Position numbers and translations under genes: made by a program. A stretch of DNA of 64,000 nt, from positions 17,160-81,159 of the forward strand of contig NZ_JAPSHY010000016.1 of NCBI RefSeq assembly GCF_031179285.1, read 5' to 3'. Shown one piece after another: positions 35,844 to 45,123 of this stretch (positions within the stretch are counted from its first letter, which is position 1; every line of letters starts with the position of its first letter). The notes beneath the pieces are model-generated. The model made no database searches, was not told the DNA's origin, and saw nothing but the letters and a program-made list of their open reading frames with translations. This DNA comes from Microbacterium sp. (GTDB lineage Bacteria; Actinomycetota; Actinomycetes; Actinomycetales; Microbacteriaceae).

Positions 35844-36194
35844 TCAGCGGCCGAGCTTCTCCGCACACGCCACGCAGTGAGTCGCGAACGGGCGCACTTC
35901 GAGGCGTGCGGCGGGGATGGGGTTGCGGCATGAAGCGCAGACCCCGTAGGTGCCCGCGTCGAGCCGTGCGAGCGCATCCTCGACCTGCGTGAGTTCACCA
36001 CTCGCCTGCTCGGTGAGACCCTGCAGCCGCGACCACTCTGCCGACAACGGCACGCCCTCCGGGTCGTGCTCGTCGTCGTCATTCGAGCTGCTCCGGGCGT
36101 CGGTGAGCACGGCGAGCGCCTCAGCCAGGGCGGCGACGCGAGCGGCGGCATCCACTCGCAGCCGGCCCAGCCGCTCCCGCGCTTCCTCGTGCAT
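35844..36194 (-). CDS. DksA/TraR-family C4 zinc-finger protein
   Basis: A 116-residue protein with an N-terminal coiled-coil region and a C-terminal DksA/TraR finger, CASCRNPIPAARLEVRPFATHCVAC (Cys-x2-Cys...Cys-x2-Cys). It is probably an RNA-polymerase secondary-channel factor, although small actinobacterial members are not well characterised. It diverges from the LysE-type exporter gene. Confidence 0.85.
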   Translation of the reverse strand: MHEEARERLGRLRVDAAARVAALAEALAVLTDARSSSNDDDEHDPEGVPLSAEWSRLQGLTEQASGELTQVEDALARLDAGTYGVCASCRNPIPAARLEVRPFATHCVACAEKLGR

Positions 36195-36285
36195 CCCCTC
36201 ACAGTAGACGCGATGCCTGACACGATGACGTCTTGCGCGGTCATCGAGGTATCGCCAATGCCGCGCGAGGCACTAGCGTGCAGCC

Positions 36286-36918
36286 ATGGAACTCTTGACC
36301 GCAGCCGCGTTCGCCCTCGTCGCGCTCGTCGCCATCGTCACCCCGGGACCCACGGTGCTGCTCGCGCTCGCGAACGGTTCACGTTTCGGTGTGCGCCGCG
36401 CTACGTTCGGCATGCTGGGCGCAGTGGCGTCGGATGTGGTGCTCGTCCTCGCCGTGGCACTGGGACTGGGCGCCGTCTTCGCGGCCAGTGAGCTGATCTT
36501 CTCGATCGTGAAGTGGGTCGGCGTCGCCTACCTGGTGTACCTCGGCGTGATGCTGCTGCGATCCAAGGGCACGCTCGGCCAGGTCGACCAACAGGAGAAC
36601 CCGCGAGGCGGGTCTCGGCGCAGCGTGTTCCTGAAGTCCTTCGTCGTCGCGGTGACGAATCCGAAGGGCTATCTCTTCGTCGGCGCACTGCTACCGCAGT
36701 TCATCGACCCGGCACGGCCCCAGGTCGTCCAGTACGTCGCCATCGGCATCCTGTTCTGCGCGATCGACTTCGTCGTGATGTTCGCCTACGCGGTGCTGGG
36801 CACCCAGGCCGTGCGTCTGCTGCGTCGACGCGGTGTCGTCTGGATCGACCGGATCTGCGGCACCGTGCTGCTCGGCCTCGCCGCCTCGCTCGCGTTCATC
36901 CGCCGCGCGAACGCCTGA
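36286..36918 (+). CDS. LysE/RhtB-family translocator
   Basis: A 210-residue membrane protein with about six helices, carrying the LysE/RhtB N-terminal signature (VTPGPTVLLALANGSRFGVR) and VTNPKGYLFVGALLPQFI in the central loop. It exports amino acids or their analogues; the substrate is not predictable. It stands alone and converges with the kinase gene. Confidence 0.85.
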   Translation: MELLTAAAFALVALVAIVTPGPTVLLALANGSRFGVRRATFGMLGAVASDVVLVLAVALGLGAVFAASELIFSIVKWVGVAYLVYLGVMLLRSKGTLGQVDQQENPRGGSRRSVFLKSFVVAVTNPKGYLFVGALLPQFIDPARPQVVQYVAIGILFCAIDFVVMFAYAVLGTQAVRLLRRRGVVWIDRICGTVLLGLAASLAFIRRANA

Positions 36919-36939
36919 CTCCGTCTCTCGGGCGAGCCC

Positions 36940-37608
36940 TCAGCGGTCGACTCTTCGGAGGGTCGGTCGATCGAGCTCAGTGTTGTCGAAGACCCATGTC
37001 GCCCGCTTTTCGGGCGCGGCCTCGGCGACATAGAGGCGCTGACCGCCGACATAGCGTCGGTTCGATGGAGCATCAGGGTCAGGGTCGTGTGATCCCGGAA
37101 AGCGGCCATTTCCTCGCGGGACGGAGACGGCGAACGGAGCGTCGACCCAGACCGTCGCGTCCCAAGCGTCGACCAACTCGCTGCGCTGCAGGAAGATCCC
37201 GTCGACGATGAGGATGCCGCGCGGAGGCACGATGAATCTGGAGGGAGCGACCGGCCGGTCGCGCGCGACATCCCACACGGCCGGGGTGATGGCTTCGCCC
37301 CGTCGCAGGGGAGTGATCACGCACTCCCAGAAGGCGTCATATCGGTACGAGCCACGATAGAAGCCTTCGGGACCAGACCCGGCTCGGCGCCGTTCCGCCT
37401 TCGGGCGATGGAAGCCGTCGATGCTCACGCGAGCGAGGGGGCGCGCGCCATGCACGGTGGCCAGCTCCACGAGCTCCTGGGCGAGGCGGGTCTTTCCCAC
37501 CCCGTCGTAGCCATCCAGAGCGATCAACGCGCGATCGTCGGGGCGGACTTGCTGCAGCTCGCTCCACAGCCGAGACACGACCTCTTCTCGGGTGTTCGCT
37601 GCGTCCAT
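36940..37608 (-). CDS. Uridine-kinase-like P-loop kinase
   Basis: A 222-residue P-loop protein of the uridine kinase/phosphoribulokinase-like type. Walker A is ALDGYDGVGKTRLAQ (residues 32-46), followed by VSIDGFHRPKAERRR and ILIVDGIFLQRSEL (substrate and Walker B regions). It phosphorylates a nucleoside, pantothenate-like or sugar substrate, unknown here. ATG 37608 is chosen over a GTG two codons upstream. Confidence 0.75.
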   Translation of the reverse strand: MDAANTREEVVSRLWSELQQVRPDDRALIALDGYDGVGKTRLAQELVELATVHGARPLARVSIDGFHRPKAERRRAGSGPEGFYRGSYRYDAFWECVITPLRRGEAITPAVWDVARDRPVAPSRFIVPPRGILIVDGIFLQRSELVDAWDATVWVDAPFAVSVPRGNGRFPGSHDPDPDAPSNRRYVGGQRLYVAEAAPEKRATWVFDNTELDRPTLRRVDR

Positions 37609-37698
37609 GGTCACGACTCTATGAGGCGGGCGACGATCAGCGGCGAAGCAGGCGAGCCGACCCGCGGCCTCGGCCCCGATGCGCGCTCCCCGCGCAGA

Positions 37699-38172
37699 TC
37701 AGCGGTAGAAGCCCTCGCGCAGGTTGATGCCGTGCTCGACCCAGACTTTGAGCGCCGCCAGCATCCCGGTCCAGCCCTCGCAGTTGCCGAAGGCGTTCTT
37801 CGCACCGTCGGCCGTCGCCTTCCATGACGACTCGGTGATCTTCACGAGGGTACGAGTGCCGTCGTCGATCGATTCGAACTCGAAGGTGGTCGTGCTCTTG
37901 CCGTCCGGCCCGGCAGCAGCCTCGGCATCCCACCGGACGACGATGCGGGTCGGCGGATCGGCTTCGACGACCTCGACAGGAGCGTCAATATCCGGATAGT
38001 CGTCGAAGCTCCAGCGCACGTCGTTGCCGGGTTCGAGGCGGCCGGTGGCACCGCCGGTCGTGAAGTACTTCGAGAGCTGCGCGGGGTCGGCAACAGCCTC
38101 GTAGACGTCGGCGATCGGGCGGGAGATGCGACCCGACACGGTGAAGGAGAGTTCAGTGAGTTCCTTTGACAT
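37699..38172 (-). CDS. SRPBCC/AHSA1-like domain protein
   Basis: A 157-residue START-fold protein of the AHSA1/SRPBCC type (ISRPIADVYEAVADPAQLSKYF, then RIVVRWD, TFEFESIDDGTRTLVKITES, and WTGMLAALKVWVEHG). The hydrophobic cavity probably binds a small ligand; the family is widespread and poorly defined. It diverges from an ArsR regulator, a very common pairing, and both start codons lie in one palindrome. Confidence 0.85.
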   Translation of the reverse strand: MSKELTELSFTVSGRISRPIADVYEAVADPAQLSKYFTTGGATGRLEPGNDVRWSFDDYPDIDAPVEVVEADPPTRIVVRWDAEAAAGPDGKSTTTFEFESIDDGTRTLVKITESSWKATADGAKNAFGNCEGWTGMLAALKVWVEHGINLREGFYR

Positions 38173-38192
38173 GTTGTATTCTTATAACATGT
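38169..38192. promoter_or_regulatory. 24-bp palindrome covering both divergent start codons
   Basis: ACATGTT and AACATGT arms enclose GTATTCTTAT. The arms contain the ATG of the SRPBCC gene (minus) and that of the ArsR gene (plus), only 16 bases apart. TATTCT at 38177-38182 is a possible -10 whose start point would be the plus-strand ATG itself. This is a probable ArsR operator. Confidence 0.7.
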
Positions 38193-38533
38193 TGGACGGT
38201 GAAGGCAAGACCCCTTCGAAGATCGGCGACGACGATCTCGTGTTCAAGGCACTCGCCTCGCCCACCCGTCGCCGCATGCTCGACGAGCTGCGCGAGTCGC
38301 CGCTCACGACCGGGACACTGTGCGAACGGTTCAGCGAGCTCGACCGGACCACGGTGCTGCAGCATCTGCGCACCCTCGAGGCCGCCGAACTGGTCATCGG
38401 CACCCGACGCGGTCGCGAGCGTCACCTGACCCTCGCTCCGTTGCCGATCAAGCGCATCCACGACAGGTGGATCAGCGACTACACGCACGCTGCGGTCGAA
38501 CTGCTGGCCTCGCTCGATGTCGATCAGGCGTAG
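38189..38533 (+). CDS. ArsR-family regulator
   Basis: A 114-residue winged-helix repressor (VFKALASPTRRRMLDELRESPLTTGTLCERF; TTVLQHLRTLEAAELVI; RRGRERHLTLAPLPIKRIHDRW). The C-terminus is the form usually found beside AHSA1-type proteins. No clear metal-ligand motif (CxC) is visible. The ATG lies within the palindrome, so the protein is probably translated from a leaderless message and represses both genes. Confidence 0.88.
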   Translation: MLDGEGKTPSKIGDDDLVFKALASPTRRRMLDELRESPLTTGTLCERFSELDRTTVLQHLRTLEAAELVIGTRRGRERHLTLAPLPIKRIHDRWISDYTHAAVELLASLDVDQA

Positions 38534-38700
38534 GTCCTACCGCACAGCAGCGAGAATCCCACCGTCCGCGAGGTCACGTTTCGACTGTCAATCCGAAGCC
38601 TCCGGGTCAACCGCTCCGTTTCGGTGATAAACCTGCGAATGGGGGGTGAACTGTCGACGACTGTTGATGACGATGCCTCTCCCCGAGCGGAAGAGCAGTG

Positions 38701-39873
38701 ATGTCGCCGATGCACGCACGAAGGTCCGTACTGGCAGTCTCGATCGCGGCGGTTCTCGCGCTGGGATTGGCCCCCACCGCAGCCACGGCTGCCACCTCGA
38801 TCGACGGCCCGATCGGGCTCGGCACCGCGGCGCCTTTCGCGGTGCTCGCCGGATCCACGGTCACCAACACTGGGCCATCGGTGATCGACGGTGATGTCGG
38901 GCTCAGCCCGGAGACATCGATCACCGGCTTCCCGCCAGGGGTCATCAACGGCACGACCCATGCCACGGATGCCGTCGCCGCACAGGCGCAGGCCGATCTC
39001 ACTGTCGCCTACAACACCGCAGCCGGCCTGACGCCGGTCCAATCCGGGCTCGGCGACCTGACCGGTCTATCCCTGACCCCCGGCGTCTACTCGGGCGGAG
39101 AGCTCTCGGTCACGGGTGAGCTCGCTCTCGCCGGCACCGCGGAGTCGGTGTGGATCTTCCAGGCGGCCTCGACCCTGACGATCGGGTCCGGAGCGGACAT
39201 CACGATGTCGGGCGGCGCGAGCATCTGCAACGTCTTCTGGCAGGTGGGCAGCTCCGCCACGATCAACACCGGTGCACAGTTCGTCGGCACCGTCATGGCG
39301 AACGCATCGATCACCGCGAACACCGCGGCGACGATCGAGGGTCGCCTGCTCGCACGGACGGGCGCGGTCACTCTCGACACGAACATCATCACCGCCCCGA
39401 CGGGATGTTCCACCGAGCCCGGCACCGTCACCACGAGTCCCGAGATCACCTCGCCTGCTCCGCCGCCCGGAGAGGTCGGCGTCGACTACGAGCACGTGAT
39501 CGACACGACCGGAGAGCCTGAACCGACCGTCACGATCATCGACGGCGCGCTGCCGCCCGGACTGGTCCTCGACTCCGCGACCGGTGCCATCACCGGCCAG
39601 CCGACCGAGGCCGGTACGTTCCCCGTCACCGTCGTCGTCAGCAACGGAACGCTTCCCGACGTCACGGCGTCGTACGAGATCGTCATCGTCCCGGCCGCCG
39701 TGGCCCAGCCGCCCGTCGTCACCCCGCCGGGAGCCGGAGGGACAGGGCCTGAGGGCGAGCTGGCAGAGAGCGGTGTCGAGGTCGGCGCCGCCCCGCTGCT
39801 GGCTGTCGCCGCACTCATCGCCGGGCTGATCCTCTTCATGACGCGAGGGCGCCGCCGGCAGGCCGCGGTCTGA
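38701..39873 (+). CDS. Ice-binding-like (DUF3494) protein with sortase-type C-terminus
   Basis: A 390-residue exported protein. The signal peptide (AVLALGLAPTAATAA) is followed by a DUF3494 ice-binding-like beta-solenoid domain: GPIGLGTAAPFAVLAGSTVTNTG, VIDGDVGLSPETSITGFPPG, SVWIFQAASTLTIGSGA, and ICNVFWQVGSSATINTGAQFVGTVMA. Next comes a putative Ig module (PPPGEVGVDYEHVIDTTGEPEP...LPPGLVLDSATGAITGQPTEAG). It ends LAESG, a hydrophobic helix and TRGRRRQ, a near-match to LAxTG. Some DUF3494 proteins inhibit ice growth, others only adhere. Confidence 0.85.
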   Translation: MSPMHARRSVLAVSIAAVLALGLAPTAATAATSIDGPIGLGTAAPFAVLAGSTVTNTGPSVIDGDVGLSPETSITGFPPGVINGTTHATDAVAAQAQADLTVAYNTAAGLTPVQSGLGDLTGLSLTPGVYSGGELSVTGELALAGTAESVWIFQAASTLTIGSGADITMSGGASICNVFWQVGSSATINTGAQFVGTVMANASITANTAATIEGRLLARTGAVTLDTNIITAPTGCSTEPGTVTTSPEITSPAPPPGEVGVDYEHVIDTTGEPEPTVTIIDGALPPGLVLDSATGAITGQPTEAGTFPVTVVVSNGTLPDVTASYEIVIVPAAVAQPPVVTPPGAGGTGPEGELAESGVEVGAAPLLAVAALIAGLILFMTRGRRRQAAV

Positions 39874-39919
39874 CTCCAGACCGGCGGAAGGTCGGTCGGC
39901 CGCCGAGTTGGCGGGATGG

Positions 39920-40357
39920 TCAGCTCTTCGTGAGGTCCTGAGCGAGCATCACGATGATGCCGCTGGGGCCGCGCACGTAGCTGAGCTTGTAGACGTCCTG
40001 ATAGTTCGCGACGCCGCGGAGCGGATGGCAGCCGTGCCGGGCGGCGATCACGAGTGACTCGTCGATGTCGTCGACGGAGAACGCGACCCGATGCATGCCG
40101 ATCTCGTTCGGCAGCGTCGGCTCGGTCTCGATCGCCTCTGGGCGGATGTACTCGAAGAGCTCCAGCTGCCCCTGACCGTCGGGCGTCTGCAGCACCGCGA
40201 TCTTCGCGTGGTTGCCGTCGAGGCCGACAGCCGTGTCGGCCCACTCCCCGCTGATCTCGTCGCGGCCGAGCACCGTGAGCCCGAGGTCGGTGAAGAACGA
40301 GATCGTCGCTTCGATGTCGCGAACGGCGATGCCGACGTTTTCGAGTTTGATGGTCAT
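39920..40357 (-). CDS. VOC-family (glyoxalase-like) protein
   Basis: A 145-residue vicinal-oxygen-chelate fold protein (KLENVGIAVRDIEATISFFTDLGL, QLELFEYIRPEA, IGMHRVAFSVDDIDESLV, LSYVRGPSGIIVMLAQDL). It could be a glyoxalase, dioxygenase or antibiotic-binding protein; the metal-ligand set cannot be read unambiguously. ATG 40357 gives the family N-terminus; longer in-frame starts are not domain-like. Confidence 0.75.
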   Translation of the reverse strand: MTIKLENVGIAVRDIEATISFFTDLGLTVLGRDEISGEWADTAVGLDGNHAKIAVLQTPDGQGQLELFEYIRPEAIETEPTLPNEIGMHRVAFSVDDIDESLVIAARHGCHPLRGVANYQDVYKLSYVRGPSGIIVMLAQDLTKS

Positions 40358-40419
40358 GCGGTCGAGGCTAGTCGTGCGTCGACCGCTGCGGCAGTGCCGG
40401 TCGTCACGTCCGACCCGCT

Positions 40420-40565
40420 CACAACTCCGCCGGGCGGCGCACCCGTTCACAACTCAGCCGCGGCCCGTTCACAACTCCTCAAAAACCGCGGGTCCACGGC
40501 ACCCAAGCCCGACAACACACGGCGCCATCAGCCCGCGGCACCGGAATCTGAGGAGTTGTGAACCG
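40420..40565. repeat. Dispersed CACAACTC repeats with an inverted copy
   Basis: CACAACTC occurs at 40420, 40448 and 40470, the last extended to CCGTTCACAACTCCTCA. The inverse copy TGAGGAGTTGTGAACCG lies at 40549-40565. The 17-base arms (40465-40481 and 40549-40565) match with one mismatch around a 67-base loop. The array lies between the VOC gene and the small membrane-protein gene. Confidence 0.7.
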
Positions 40566-40591
40566 AAGAGGCCCGAAGAGAAGGTCGACGC

Positions 40592-40774
40592 CTATCCGAA
40601 CAGCAGCGTCAGCACGGTCGCGCCGCCGCCGGTGAGGATCAGCGCGATGATCGTCGCCCACGCCACGATGCGGATGCGGCGGTTGCGGCGCTCGCCGAGA
40701 TCGCCGTAGTCCTCGCTCGGCTCCGCTCGGCCCGACACGGGACGGTCCGGCTCGCGGCGGTTGAGATCGCTCAT
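40592..40774 (-). CDS. Small membrane protein downstream of purL
   Basis: A 60-residue protein with a charged N-terminus and one C-terminal membrane helix ([20 protein letters not shown]). Its ATG overlaps the purL stop (ATGA), indicating coupling to purL translation. I do not recognise its function. Confidence 0.65.
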   Translation of the reverse strand: MSDLNRREPDRPVSGRAEPSEDYGDLGERRNRRIRIVAWATIIALILTGGGATVLTLLFG

Positions 40775-43113
40775 GCGCTGATGGGCTCGGTGACCGTGGG
40801 GCCGAACGCGGCGGGCAGCGTCGCGCGCGAGCGCTCACGCAGCTCGGCGACCGAGATGGTGAACACGTCCTGCACCTCGAGCGACGCACCATCGGGGTGG
40901 TTGTCGGTCACGCCGATGCGCAGCACCGGGTAGCCGCGGCCCTCGCAGAGGCCACGGAACTTCACGTCGTCCTCGCGCGGCACCGTCACGATGACACGCC
41001 CGGTTGACTCCGAGAACAGAGCGGATGCCGCATCCACCCCGTCCCGCTCGATGATCTCGTTCAGCCAGACGCGCGCGCCGACGCCGAAGCGCATGACGCC
41101 CTCGGCGAGGGCCTGCCCGAGGCCTCCCTCGGAGAGGTCGTGCGCCGACGAGATGAGCCACTCGTCGCGGGCGGCGGCCAGCAGCGCCGCAAGGCGCTTC
41201 TCAGCGGCGAGGTTCACCTTCGGCGGGCGACCGCCGAGGTGGTCGTGCACGACGTCGGCCCACGCCGAGCCGCTCAGCTCGGTCGAAGTGGTGCCGAGCA
41301 GGTAGATGTTCTGCCCCTCGTCCTGCCAGCCCGACGGGATGCGGCGCGAGACGTCGTCGATGATGCCGAGCACGCCGACGAGCGGCGTCGGGTGGATCGG
41401 GGTGTCGCCGGTCTGGTTGTAGAACGAGACGTTGCCGCCGGTGACCGGGGTGCCCAGCTCGTAGCATCCGTCGGCGAGGCCGTCGACCGTCTGCCCGAAC
41501 TGCCACATGACCTCGGGGTTCTCGGGAGAGCCGAAGTTCAGGCAGTCGGTGATCGCCGTCGGGGTGGCGCCGGTGACGGCGACGTTGCGGTACGCCTCGG
41601 CGAGGGCCAGCTGCGCGCCCGCGTAGGGGTCGAGCTGGCAGTAGCGGCCGTTCGCGTCGGTCGAGACGGCGAAGCCGAGACCGGACTCCTCGTCGACGCG
41701 GATCATGCCGGCGTCGTCCGGGAAGGCGAGCGCGGTGTTGCCGAGCACGTAGTAGTCGTACTGGTTGGTGATCCAGCTGGTGTCTGCGAGGTTCGGCGAG
41801 GCGACCAGCGCGAGGAACTGCTCGCGCAGCACTGCGGGGTCGTTCGAGCGGGGCAGGTCTTCGGCGGCATCCGCCTGCAGCGCGTCGATCCAGGTCGGGT
41901 ACGAGACCGGGCGGTCGTAGACCGGGCCGTCGACCGCGACCGTGGAGGGATCGACGTCGACGATGCGCTCGCCCTGCCAGTCGATGATGAGGCGGCCGTC
42001 TCCGGTGACCTCGCCGAGCACCGAGGTCTCGACCTCCCACTTGTTCACGACGGCCATGAACGCGTCGAGCTTCTCGGGGGCGACGATCGCCATCATGCGC
42101 TCCTGCGACTCCGACATGAGGATCTCCTCGGCCGTGAGCGTGGCGTCGCGCAGCAGCACGTTGTCGAGCGAGACCTTCATGCCGCTGTTGCCGTTGGCCG
42201 CGAGCTCGCTGGTCGCGCACGAGATGCCGGCGGCACCGAGGTCCTGGATCGCCTCGACGAGCTCGCCGCGGTACAGCTCGAGGCAGCACTCGATGAGCAC
42301 CTTCTCGGCGAAGGGGTCGCCGACCTGCACGGCGGGGCGCTTGGTGGGTCCGGTCTCGTCGAACGAATCGGATGCCAGGATGCTGGCGCCGCCGATGCCG
42401 TCGCCGCCGGTGCGAGCGCCGAAGAGCACGACCTTGTTGCCCACGCCGGTGGCGTTCGCGAGCTTGAGGTCCTCGTGGCGGAGCACGCCGACCGCGAGCG
42501 CGTTGACCAGGGGGTTCGCCTGGTAGACCGAGTCGAAGACGGTCTCGCCGCCGATGTTCGGCAGGCCCAGGCAGTTGCCGTAGAACGAGATGCCGCTGGT
42601 GACGCCGTGCACGACGCGGGCGGTGTCCGGGTGGCCGATGGCGCCGAAGCGCAGCGCGTCCATCACCGCGACCGGGCGGGCACCCATCGAGATGATGTCG
42701 CGGACGATACCGCCGACGCCGGTCGCCGCGCCCTGGAACGGCTCGATGAAGGACGGGTGGTTGTGGGACTCGGCCTTGAAGGTGACGGCCCAGCCCTCGC
42801 CGACGTCGACGACGCCCGCGTTCTGGCCCATGCCGACCATCAGGCGTTCCTTCATCTCGTCGGAGACCTTCTGGCCGAAGCGGCGCAGGTAGTTCTTGCT
42901 GGACTTGTAGGAGCAGTGCTCCGACCACATCACCGAGTACATCGCCAGCTCACCGCTCGTGGGGCGGCGGCCGAGGATCGCCTTGATGCGGGAGTACTCG
43001 TCAGGCTTGAGGCCGAGCGCCGCGTACGGCTGCTCCTTCTCGGGCGTCGCGATCGCGTTGTCGACGGAATCGGGAACGTGCTGACGGGCGGGTGCTTCGG
43101 GGGCGGTGGTCAC
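40771..43113 (-). CDS. purL: Phosphoribosylformylglycinamidine synthase subunit PurL
   Basis: A 780-residue PurL of the small, stand-alone subunit type used with PurQ and PurS. It shows [21 protein letters not shown], the catalytic-His region [35 protein letters not shown] and [13 protein letters not shown]. It makes formylglycinamidine ribonucleotide in purine synthesis. The start is GTG 43113, with GGAG about five bases before it, matching the family N-terminus. No purQ or purS is adjacent in the window. Confidence 0.95.
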   Translation of the reverse strand: MTTAPEAPARQHVPDSVDNAIATPEKEQPYAALGLKPDEYSRIKAILGRRPTSGELAMYSVMWSEHCSYKSSKNYLRRFGQKVSDEMKERLMVGMGQNAGVVDVGEGWAVTFKAESHNHPSFIEPFQGAATGVGGIVRDIISMGARPVAVMDALRFGAIGHPDTARVVHGVTSGISFYGNCLGLPNIGGETVFDSVYQANPLVNALAVGVLRHEDLKLANATGVGNKVVLFGARTGGDGIGGASILASDSFDETGPTKRPAVQVGDPFAEKVLIECCLELYRGELVEAIQDLGAAGISCATSELAANGNSGMKVSLDNVLLRDATLTAEEILMSESQERMMAIVAPEKLDAFMAVVNKWEVETSVLGEVTGDGRLIIDWQGERIVDVDPSTVAVDGPVYDRPVSYPTWIDALQADAAEDLPRSNDPAVLREQFLALVASPNLADTSWITNQYDYYVLGNTALAFPDDAGMIRVDEESGLGFAVSTDANGRYCQLDPYAGAQLALAEAYRNVAVTGATPTAITDCLNFGSPENPEVMWQFGQTVDGLADGCYELGTPVTGGNVSFYNQTGDTPIHPTPLVGVLGIIDDVSRRIPSGWQDEGQNIYLLGTTSTELSGSAWADVVHDHLGGRPPKVNLAAEKRLAALLAAARDEWLISSAHDLSEGGLGQALAEGVMRFGVGARVWLNEIIERDGVDAASALFSESTGRVIVTVPREDDVKFRGLCEGRGYPVLRIGVTDNHPDGASLEVQDVFTISVAELRERSRATLPAAFGPTVTEPISA

Positions 43114-43336
43114 GCGCACTCCAAGTGAGAGGGGCCGGCGGGCGTGTCCCAGTCTACCGGCGCGCTGCGTCCGGCATTCCTCGCGGTCGGCCGTCGCGTG
43201 CGAGGTTGAAAACGCCCGTCCCTGGCGCGTGGGACGTGCCTTCTGACCGATCACCGGCGCGTCTATCGAGGGGACGGCCGGTGCGCAAGGGGCTCCCGCG
43301 GGCCACCGCGACGGCGTACGAAGGAGGCATCGGCAG

Positions 43337-43594
43337 ATGGGAGACGACATGGCCGCCGGCGACATCGAGACGTTCCATCGGAACGGCATCTGGTTCAACC
43401 GCATCGAGGGCGAGACGCGCACGCTCGAGTCGAGCTTCGAGAACCGAGAGGATGCCGTATCGGCGGGCCGCAGCGCCGCGGTGATGCGTCAGGTCGGCCA
43501 CACCGTGAGGAACGAAGAGGGCCCGTCGGACGACGCCAGCGCCTACGAGCGCCACCCCCGCGACGTCATCGGCGGCTCGGCCGCAACTCACTGA
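43337..43594 (+). CDS. DUF2188-like small protein
   Basis: An 85-residue soluble protein similar to the DUF2188 group ([44 protein letters not shown]). Its role is unknown; members often appear as short stress-related or genome-scattered genes. A GAAGGAGG ribosome site lies about ten bases before ATG 43337. Confidence 0.7.
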   Translation: MGDDMAAGDIETFHRNGIWFNRIEGETRTLESSFENREDAVSAGRSAAVMRQVGHTVRNEEGPSDDASAYERHPRDVIGGSAATH

Positions 43595-43633
43595 GCCGTC
43601 GGCGCGACCCCGCCGCCGGCATCCCTGGTGAAA

Positions 43634-43679
43634 GATGGAAAACGTCGCTGAAAGGTCGCGCTGAGCGGCGTTTTCCATC
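43634..43679 (+). terminator. Terminator-like hairpin
   Basis: Arms GATGGAAAACGTCGC and GCGGCGTTTTCCATC with one G-T pair and a 16-base loop, 40 bases after the DUF2188 stop. The T-run is inside the second arm, so function as a terminator is likely but not certain. Confidence 0.6.
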
Positions 43680-43838
43680 TCCGAGCGGATGCCGGGCGGA
43701 TGCCGGGCGCACCGTAAGCGCACACACTGGCGCCCCGCCGCCGTGCGCAGCGAAGAAGACAGATGCCGGTTATAGCGCGCGAAAGCCGGCGGTTTCCTTC
43801 TTCCATCGCCGCCTGCCCGGCGACGACCCCAATAACCT

Positions 43839-43887
43839 GCAATCAAAAGGTTGCGATCCTCTCTCTGTTCTGCAACTATCGAGTTGC
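43839..43887. promoter_or_regulatory. Two identically spaced GCAA-N8-TTGC sites
   Basis: GCAA-N8-TTGC occurs at 43839-43854 and 43872-43887, 33 bases apart, i.e. about three helical turns. The second is a nearly perfect palindrome (TGCAACT-ATCG-AGTTGCA). Both lie just upstream of the MFS exporter gene. No regulator gene is adjacent. Confidence 0.6.
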
Positions 43888-43909
43888 AGTGAACGAAGGA
43901 GAGCAGAAG

Positions 43910-45118
43910 ATGATGTCGAATCGGGTGGCGACGAACCGGGCGGGTGCCGTGCTCGCGGTGCTGTTCGCCGGAGCGTTCGTGATGGGATGCGCCGAGATGC
44001 TGGTGGTCGGCATGATCGATCTGGTGAGCGCCGACCTGCAGGTGTCGATCGCGGCGGCCGGAGCTCTGGTGACCGCCAATGCGCTCGGGCTCGCGATCGG
44101 CGGGCCGTTGCTGACGTTCTTCGTCACGCGATTCGACCGACGCCACGTGCTCCTCGTCGCGACGTCGGTGTTCCTGCTCGCCAATCTGCTTCCGGCGCTC
44201 GGCGCCGACTACCCGGTTCTCGTCGTGGCCCGCGTCGTCATCGGCGCCGTCCAGGGGCTCTTCATCGCGGCGGCCATGGTGACGGCGACCTCGGTTGTGC
44301 CGCCTCACCGCACCGGACGTGCGATGGCCGTCGTGATCTCGGGCTTCGCCACCTCCAGTGCGCTCGGCCTGCCGCTCGGCACGCTGCTCGGGCAAGCCGT
44401 CGGCTGGCGCGGATCGTTCATCGCGGTGGTCGTGGTCACGGCCATCGTGCTGGCGCTGCTGTTCATGCTGCTGCCGTCGGTGCCGACCGCCGCCGACGGT
44501 GGAGCGGTGGGGCAGGCCAAGCATGCGTTCGCTCCGCGGGTGCTCGCCGTGCTGTTCGTCAGCTTCCTGACCTTCGCCGGCATGCTCGCGGCCATCACCT
44601 ACCTCGTGCCATTCCTCGATGAGGTGACGGGCCTGACCGGCCCGGTCGTCACCGCGTACCTCCTCATCTACGGCGTCTCGACCGCCGTCGGATCGTTCGC
44701 CGGCGGACGGTTCGCCGACGCGAATGCCTCACGGATGCTGATCATCGGCGCGGTCGGGGTCGCGATCTCGCTCGCCGTCATGCTGGTCTTCGGAGCGAAC
44801 GCGTGGATGGCCGGTGTCGCCGTGCTGGGCGTCGGGCTGCTCGGCATGGCCACGGGTCCGTCGATCCAGCATCGCGTCGTGTCGCTCTCCGGCCCCGGTG
44901 CGCCGCTGGCGGCATCCCTCCCGGCCTCCGCCGTGAACGCGGGCATCGCGTTCGGGGCCTTCACGGGCGGCCTCGCGATCGAGGCCGGCGGTGTCTCGTC
45001 GGCGGTCGTCGCGGGCATCATCATCTCGGTGGTCGCGATCGGCGTCGCGTGGGCCACGAGCTTCCTCAAGGTGCCGGTCCCGGCAGCCGCGGTGGTCGCG
45101 GAACCTGCCGGACGATAG
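43910..45118 (+). CDS. MFS drug/metabolite exporter
   Basis: A 402-residue 12-helix MFS transporter of the DHA1 (arabinose-efflux/Cml-like) type. It has a DxxxxRxxxxR/K motif A-like FFVTRFDRRHVLLVATS after helix 2 and the motif-C-like GLPLGTLLGQAVGWRGSFI. ATG 43910 has AAGGAG eight bases before it. It likely exports a drug or metabolite; the substrate cannot be told. The paired operators upstream imply a TetR-like repressor encoded elsewhere. Confidence 0.87.
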   Translation: MMSNRVATNRAGAVLAVLFAGAFVMGCAEMLVVGMIDLVSADLQVSIAAAGALVTANALGLAIGGPLLTFFVTRFDRRHVLLVATSVFLLANLLPALGADYPVLVVARVVIGAVQGLFIAAAMVTATSVVPPHRTGRAMAVVISGFATSSALGLPLGTLLGQAVGWRGSFIAVVVVTAIVLALLFMLLPSVPTAADGGAVGQAKHAFAPRVLAVLFVSFLTFAGMLAAITYLVPFLDEVTGLTGPVVTAYLLIYGVSTAVGSFAGGRFADANASRMLIIGAVGVAISLAVMLVFGANAWMAGVAVLGVGLLGMATGPSIQHRVVSLSGPGAPLAASLPASAVNAGIAFGAFTGGLAIEAGGVSSAVVAGIIISVVAIGVAWATSFLKVPVPAAAVVAEPAGR

Positions 45119-45123
45119 GGCGG

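Noticed and set aside
41140..43128. Plus-strand frame opposite purL
   Set aside because: purL is unambiguous on the other strand; the antisense frame has shadow composition.
43217..43236. CGTCCC...GGGACG inverted repeat upstream of purL
   Set aside because: Short and GC-rich; expected by chance here, with no supporting promoter placement.
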